A stretch of 64,000 nucleotides of DNA from Dugong dugon (lineage: Eukaryota > Chordata > Mammalia > Sirenia > Dugongidae), in the NCBI GenBank assembly GCA_030035585.1, contig CM057460.1, positions 134,648,714 through 134,712,713 of the forward strand, written 5' to 3'. This document shows, one piece after another, positions 59,518 through 64,000 of this stretch. The notes below the pieces were generated by a model that worked only from the letters and a program-made list of their open reading frames with translations, had not been told where the DNA came from and did no database searches. The position numbers were made by a program, and so were the translations under genes. Numbering within the stretch: the first letter of the stretch is position 1; each line of letters begins with the position of its first letter.

Positions 59518-60677
59518 AAACCCATGAAAAAGTTCACACAAAAAATGTAACAATCTTTGTTGGTTACCAGGGATGGGAGGGGTGGGGAGGGAAATACTAA
59601 ATAGGCAATAGATAAGTAGTATCTTGGGTGAGGGGTGAGACAGTACACAATACAGAGGAAACTAGCACATCTTGTACAAGGGAAGGTCATGGAAGCCCCA
59701 TAGACACATCCAAGCTCCCTGAGGGACTGAATTGCTGCTTGGAAGGCTGTGGGGACCATGGTCTCGGGGAACATCTAGCTCAAGTGGCACAACACAGCTT
59801 ATAAAGACAATGTTCTACATTCTCCGTAGGTGAGTAGTGTCTGGGGTCTTAAAAGCCTGTGAGCGGCCATGTAAGATACTCCACTGGTCTCATCCCTTCT
59901 GGAGCAAGCGAGAATGAAGAGAACAGGATACAAGGAAAAGATTAGTCCGAAGGACTAATGGACCACAGCTACCAAGGCCTCCACCGGACTGAGTCCAGTA
60001 CAGCTAGATGGTGCCCGGCTACCACCACTGACCGCTCTAACCAGGATCACAACAGAGGATTCTGGACAGAGCTGGAGAAGGATGTAGAGCATAATTCTAA
60101 CTCACAAAAAAAAGATCATATTTACTGGCCTAAAGGAGACTGGAGAAACCCTGAGAGTATGGCCCCCAGACATCCTTTTAGCTCAGTGGTGAAGTTATCT
60201 CTGAGGTTCACCATTCAGCCTGGGAGTGGACAGCTCCGTAAAACCAAATGAGACTAACGAGGTACAGTAGTCCAGTGACAGGGACCAGAAGGCAGAAGGC
60301 AACAGGGAAGCTGGTGATAGGGAACCAAAAGTTGGGTAAGGATATTGTTGATGTGTTGTGAGATTGTTAACCATTGTCATAGGGCAACATTTGTAGTAAC
60401 TGTTAAATGAGAAACTATTTTGTTCTGTAAGCCTTCATCTTAAGTGAGAATAACAGCACAATTGGAAGAGCGTAGTCAATTTCACTGAACTGTGCATGTA
60501 GAAATTTTTGAAATGGTGTATCTTTGGCTATGTGTATTTTCACCAAAAAAAAAAGGTTGAGAAGTTAGAGGGTTGACATGTTGTGGGGTTGTTAACCAAT
60601 GTCATAAAACAATATGTGTACTACCGTTTCATGAGAAACTATTTGTTCTGTAAGCCTTCACCTGAAGTACAATAAAG
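59518..60677 (+). other. L1 3' UTR with two homologous terminal modules
   Basis: A G-rich polypurine tract lies at 59572-59592, as in other mammalian L1s. The end has two similar ~105-bp modules, 60347-60450 and 60572-60677, separated by ~120 bp that contains an A-tract (60545-60554). Both contain 'gagaaactat', 'tgttctgtaagccttca' and a following 'ctgaagtac' or 'cttaagtga'. The second ends in AATAAA (60671-60676). The truncated copies at 34956-35962 and 11451-12138 have the same arrangement. Confidence 0.85.
59575..59591 (+). other. G-quadruplex motif in L1 3' UTR
   Basis: 'gggaggggtggggaggg': four G-runs of 3-4 with single-base loops. Such tracts are a known common feature of mammalian L1 3' UTRs. 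Confidence 0.8.
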
Positions 60678-60831
60678 AAATAAAAAAAGTAATAATAATC
60701 AAAACTGGCCAAAATTTGAGCGTAAGCTTTATTCTCGGCAGTTATTCTATATATGTTTAGGGAGGCCATTTTGACTGCAGAAAAAGCAAAGGGCTGGAAG
60801 AAGCTAGGTACCATAGAGCTTATAAAGAGAA

Positions 60832-60985
60832 CTTGGTTGCAGTCGAGTCAATTCCAACTCATAGTGACCCTATAGGACAGATTAGAACTGACCCATAGAG
60901 TTTCCAAGGAGCATCTGGTGGATTCAAGCTGCCGACCTTCTGGTTAGCAGCCATAACTCTTAACCACTACACCACCAGGAGAAGA
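60832..60985 (-). mobile_element. AfroSINE, short type, first of a pair
   Basis: Reverse-strand copy. Shares its left target duplication 'ataaagagaa' (60822-60831) with the right end of the next SINE. Confidence 0.9.
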
Positions 60986-61141
60986 AAATCAAAAACCCAT
61001 TGCCATCGAGTCAATTCCAACTCAAAGCGACCCTATAGGACAGAGTAGAACTGCCCCATAGGGTTTCCAAGGAGCAGCTGGTGGCTTCAAACTGCCGACC
61101 TTTTGGTTAGCAGATCTTAACTACTACGCCACCACTTCTCC
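60986..61141 (-). mobile_element. AfroSINE, short type, second of a pair
   Basis: Reverse-strand copy in the same orientation as the previous one. The matching 'ataaagagaa' is at 61142-61151, so one perfect 10-bp duplication encloses both SINEs. Confidence 0.9.
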
Positions 61142-61151
61142 ATAAAGAGAA

Positions 61152-61509
61152 GAGGAGGGAGAAATACAGAAATGTAGAAGATCAGCCATTGGCTAATCCT
61201 AACATGATTGACGGAACTCTGTCTTCCCTCTTTACTGAGATCAGCTGGCATTGGTTTACTTCTGGCCTGAATGCTAATAATTTAGCCCTCCACTCACCTA
61301 CAGCCTTGAAGTTTTTTCTGAGATCTAAATTAGGAAGTAATGGTTTGACAACTATCCTTTTCTAGCAAGATAAGACAAATTCACATTGCTATAGAGCAGC
61401 TTCTGGCAGATTTTTGCAGTTTTGGTCAGGCTTTTTTTTTTTTTTCATGGATAAGAAAAACCTTAAAATCAAAGAAAGATGTCTGTTATTAACTTTCTTA
61501 TTCAACAGT
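61152..61509. other. Unassigned non-coding DNA
   Basis: No recognisable element in this 360-bp stretch. Confidence 0.4.
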
Positions 61510-61660
61510 AGAAAACTAATGTCATGGTAAAATGTTCACAATATACTCCTAAACGAAAAAAAAGGCTATACAACAGTATATACAGTAGAATACCATTTAA
61601 AATTGATTGATAAATAGAGGAAGAAAGAAAGAAACAAAAGATTGAAAGAATGTATAAATT
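61510..61660 (+). repeat. Old L1 3' UTR fragment
   Basis: 'ctatacaacagtatatacag' and 'tagaataccatttaaaattg' resemble the 3' UTR of old L1s after ORF2. The RTE copy D begins just after it. Confidence 0.5.
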
Positions 61661-61683
61661 AATAGTGACTATTCCTCAGAACA

Positions 61684-63570
61684 CACCTGGCATTTCTCAA
61701 GCTCAAAGAACTGAAGAAAAAAATTCAAGCCACAAGTTGTAATACAGAAGGATTCTAGAGGGAAAATATTAAACAACGCAGGAAGCATCAAAAGAAGATG
61801 GAAGGAATACACAGAGTCACCATACCAAAAAGAATTGGTCAACGTTCAACCATTTCAGGAGGTAGCATATGATCAGGAACCAATGATACTGAAGGAAGAG
61901 GTCCAAGCTGCACTGAAGGCATTGGTGGAAAACAAGCTTCCAGGAATTGAAGGAATACCAATTGAGATGTTTCAACAAATGGATACAGCACTGGAAGTGC
62001 TCACTCATCTATGCCAAGAAATTTGGAAGACAGCTAGCTACCTGGCCAACCGACTAGAAGAGATCCATATTTATGCCTATTTCAAAGAAAGGTGATCCAA
62101 CTGAATGTGGAAATTATCAAACGATATCCTTAATATCACATGCTAGTAAAATTTTGCTGTAAGAACATTTAAAAGCAGCTGCAACAGTATATTGACACGG
62201 AACTACTAGAAACTCAAGCCGGATTCAGGAGAGGACATGGAACAAGGGCTATCACAGCTGATGTTAGATGGATCCTGGCTGAAAGCGGAGAATACCAGAA
62301 AGATGCTTAGTTGTGTTTTATTGGCTATGCAAAGGCATTCAACTGTGTGGATCATAACAAATTATGGATAACGTTGCGAAGAATGGGAATTCTAGAACGC
62401 TTAATTGTGCTCATGCCAAACCTGTACATAGACTGAGAGGCAGTCATACAAACACAAAGGAATACTGTGTGGTTTAAAGTCAGGAAAGGTATGAGTCAGG
62501 GTTGTATTTTTTCACCATACCTATTTACTCTATGGAAACCCTGGTTGCATAGTGGTTAAGAGCTATGGCTGCTAACTGAAAGTTCGAATTCACCAGGCAC
62601 TCCTCTGAAACCCCATGGGGCAGTTCTACTCTGTCCTATAGGGTTGCTATGAGTCAGATTCAACTCAACAGCAACAAGTTTGTGTTTTTTTTTTTAAATT
62701 CAATCTATATGCTGAGCAAATTATCCGAAAAGCTGGACTATATGAAGAGGAACGTGGCATTAGGATTGGAAGAAAACTCATTAACAATCTGCGTTATGCA
62801 GATGACACAACCTTGCTTGCTGAAAGTAAAGAGGACTTGATGTACTTACCGATGAAGATCAAAGACCACAGCCTTCAGTATGGATTACATCTCAACATAA
62901 AGAAAACAAAAATCCTCACAACTGAACCAATAAGCCACATTATGATAAACGGAGAAAAATTGAAGTTGTCAAGGATTTCATTTTACTTGGATCCACAATC
63001 AACACCCATGGAAGCAGCAGTCAAGAAATTAAAAGAAGCATTGCATTAGGCAAATCTGCTGCAAAAGACCTCTTTAAAGTGTTGAAAAGCCAAGATGTCA
63101 CCTTAAAGACTAGGATGCACCTGACCCAAGCCATGATGTTTTCAATCACCTCATATGTATGGGAAAGCTTGATGATGAAGATGGAAGAAGAATTGCCGCC
63201 TTTGAATTGTGGTGTTGGTGAAGAATATTGAATATACCATGGATTGCCAAAAGAATGAACAAATCTGTCTTGGAAGAAGTACAACCAGAATGCTCTTTAG
63301 AAGCATGGTGAGACTTTCTCTCATATACTTCGGACATGTTATCAGGAGGGACCAGTCCCTGGAGAAGGACATCATGCTTGGTAAAGTAGAGGGTAAGCGA
63401 AAAAGAGGAAGACCCTCAACAAGATGGACTGACACAGCGGCTGCAACAATGGGCTCAACCATAACAACGATTGTGAGGGTGGTGCAGGACAGGCCAGTGT
63501 TTCATTCTGTTGTACATATAGGGTCGCTAGGAGTCAGCACTGACTCAATGGCACCTAATAACAACACCAA
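61684..63570 (+). pseudogene. RTE LINE copy D, RT region to 3' end
   Basis: The longest RTE copy in one orientation. Order: region before RT ('PFQEVAYDQEPMILKEEVQA', 61835-62095), palm motifs near 62220-62360, YADD at 62795-62806 followed by 'GLHLNIKKTKILTTEP', C-terminal part (63209-63540), and the tail 'ggcacctaataacaacacc'. A TAG breaks the motif A region after 'EYQKDA', F to G and D to N changes alter motif A itself ('FIGYAKAFNCVDH'), and an AfroSINE sits at 62534-62697. Not functional. Confidence 0.9.
62534..62697 (+). mobile_element. AfroSINE, short type, nested in RTE
   Basis: Inserted just before the YADD region. Imperfect target duplication 'atttactctat' (62523-62533) / 'attcaatctat' (62698-62708), and a poly(T) 3' end. 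The SINE lacks a few bases of its tRNA-like box region. Confidence 0.85.
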
Positions 63571-63610
63571 TGTTCCTCAGTATCTGGATTATGAGTGAGT
63601 GTGTGTGTGT

Positions 63611-63814
63611 AAAGGAACCCTGGTGGCACAGTGGTTAAAGTGCTTGGTTGCTAACCAAAAGGTTGGCGGTTTGAACCCACCTACTGCTCCATGGGAGAAA
63701 GATGTGGAAGTCTGCTTCCAAAAAGATTTACAGCCTTGGAAACGCTATGGGGCAGTTCTACTGTGTCCTATAGGGTCGCTATGAGTCAGAATCGACTCGA
63801 ACACAGTGGGTGGG
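63611..63814 (+). mobile_element. AfroSINE, long type B, complete
   Basis: 'aaaggaaccctggtggcaca' head, type B middle ('gggagaaagatgtggaagtc'), and RTE-like tail. Flanked by GT repeats ('gtgtgtgtgt' before, 'ttgtgtgtgc' after) that may be the target duplication. The 61- and 62-codon ORFs are SINE sequence. Confidence 0.9.
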
Positions 63815-64000
63815 TTGTGTGTGCATGTTTCTGTATTTTCCAGTTTTTATGCACTGAGCTTGTGTTAGTATCTTTGTGAGTAATTTTTAAAATAGTTTTT
63901 ATTTTCAGGTAAGACTAGAAGAAAATAGCACAAAGGGAGAGTGAGAGGTAAAGGGAAGACATGCAATAAGATATAGTACATTTTCTAGAGGGGGCCTGCC
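63815..64000. other. Unassigned DNA at window end
   Basis: Nothing recognisable. Confidence 0.4.

Larger units (their letters stand above)
52319..60693 (+). mobile_element. Full-length L1 retrotransposon (8.4 kb)
   Basis: Complete non-LTR retrotransposon: 5' UTR (52319-54115), ORF1 remnant (54116-55314), spacer, ORF2 remnant (55707-59517), 3' UTR (59518-60677) and a short A-rich tail. A 15-bp perfect target duplication 'aataatcaaaactgg' at 52304-52318 and 60694-60708 fixes both ends. The long 5' UTR (1.8 kb) and 3' UTR (1.2 kb) make it longer than the ~6 kb human L1. Both ORFs carry several stops and frameshifts, so this copy cannot move by itself. Confidence 0.95.

Noticed and set aside
1..64000. 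CRISPR array, prophage, operons or bacterial genes
   Set aside because: No short regularly spaced repeats, no dense coding and clear mammalian retroelements throughout.

Overview
This window looks like ordinary, repeat-dense intergenic (or deep intronic) DNA from an afrotherian mammal, most likely a paenungulate such as an elephant, hyrax or sirenian. Three things point there. About 26 copies of a tRNA-like SINE with the AfroSINE consensus are present, half of them of a shorter form lacking a block of roughly 45 bp in the middle. Several copies of an RTE-type LINE are present whose 3' tail matches the SINE tail. A lineage-specific L1 is present in full-length and truncated copies. These calls rest on recognising the families from memory and on comparing copies inside the window; no database was searched.

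I found no convincing host protein-coding exon, RNA gene, CpG-island promoter or CRISPR-like array. Almost every ORF of 60-290 codons lies in a transposable element or is chance. The only substantial protein-coding remnants are L1 ORF1 and ORF2 (54.1-59.5 kb) and pieces of RTE reverse transcriptase (15.8-19.3, 33.2-34.9 and 61.7-63.6 kb). All are broken.

Layout. 0-7 kb: old L1 non-coding sequence, LTR-like repeats and unassigned DNA. 7-12.5 kb: AfroSINEs, an LTR inserted into an oppositely oriented copy of its own family (8.8-9.65 kb), and an L1 3' end with a perfect 16-bp target duplication. 13-19.7 kb: RTE copies, one split by a 1.5-kb L1 insertion that carries non-L1 sequence. 20-30 kb: mostly unassigned DNA with old MIR, L2, MER5-like and LTR repeats. 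30-38 kb: a SINE cluster, a scrambled RTE copy, an L1 with a short 3' transduction and a solo LTR with a perfect 5-bp duplication. 38-52 kb: SINEs, another solo LTR and a Tigger-like DNA transposon with a GC-rich core. 52.3-60.7 kb: one full-length L1 of 8.4 kb with a 15-bp target duplication. 60.8-64 kb: a SINE pair and another RTE copy.

The elements form a parasite network. RTE probably supplied the machinery for AfroSINE and for a short, internally deleted RTE derivative, inferred from shared tails. L1 moved itself and, in two places here, neighbouring DNA as well. The points most worth checking are the two L1 3' transductions, the duplicated modules at both ends of the L1, the deleted RTE derivative, the scrambled RTE copy and the GC-rich DNA transposon.
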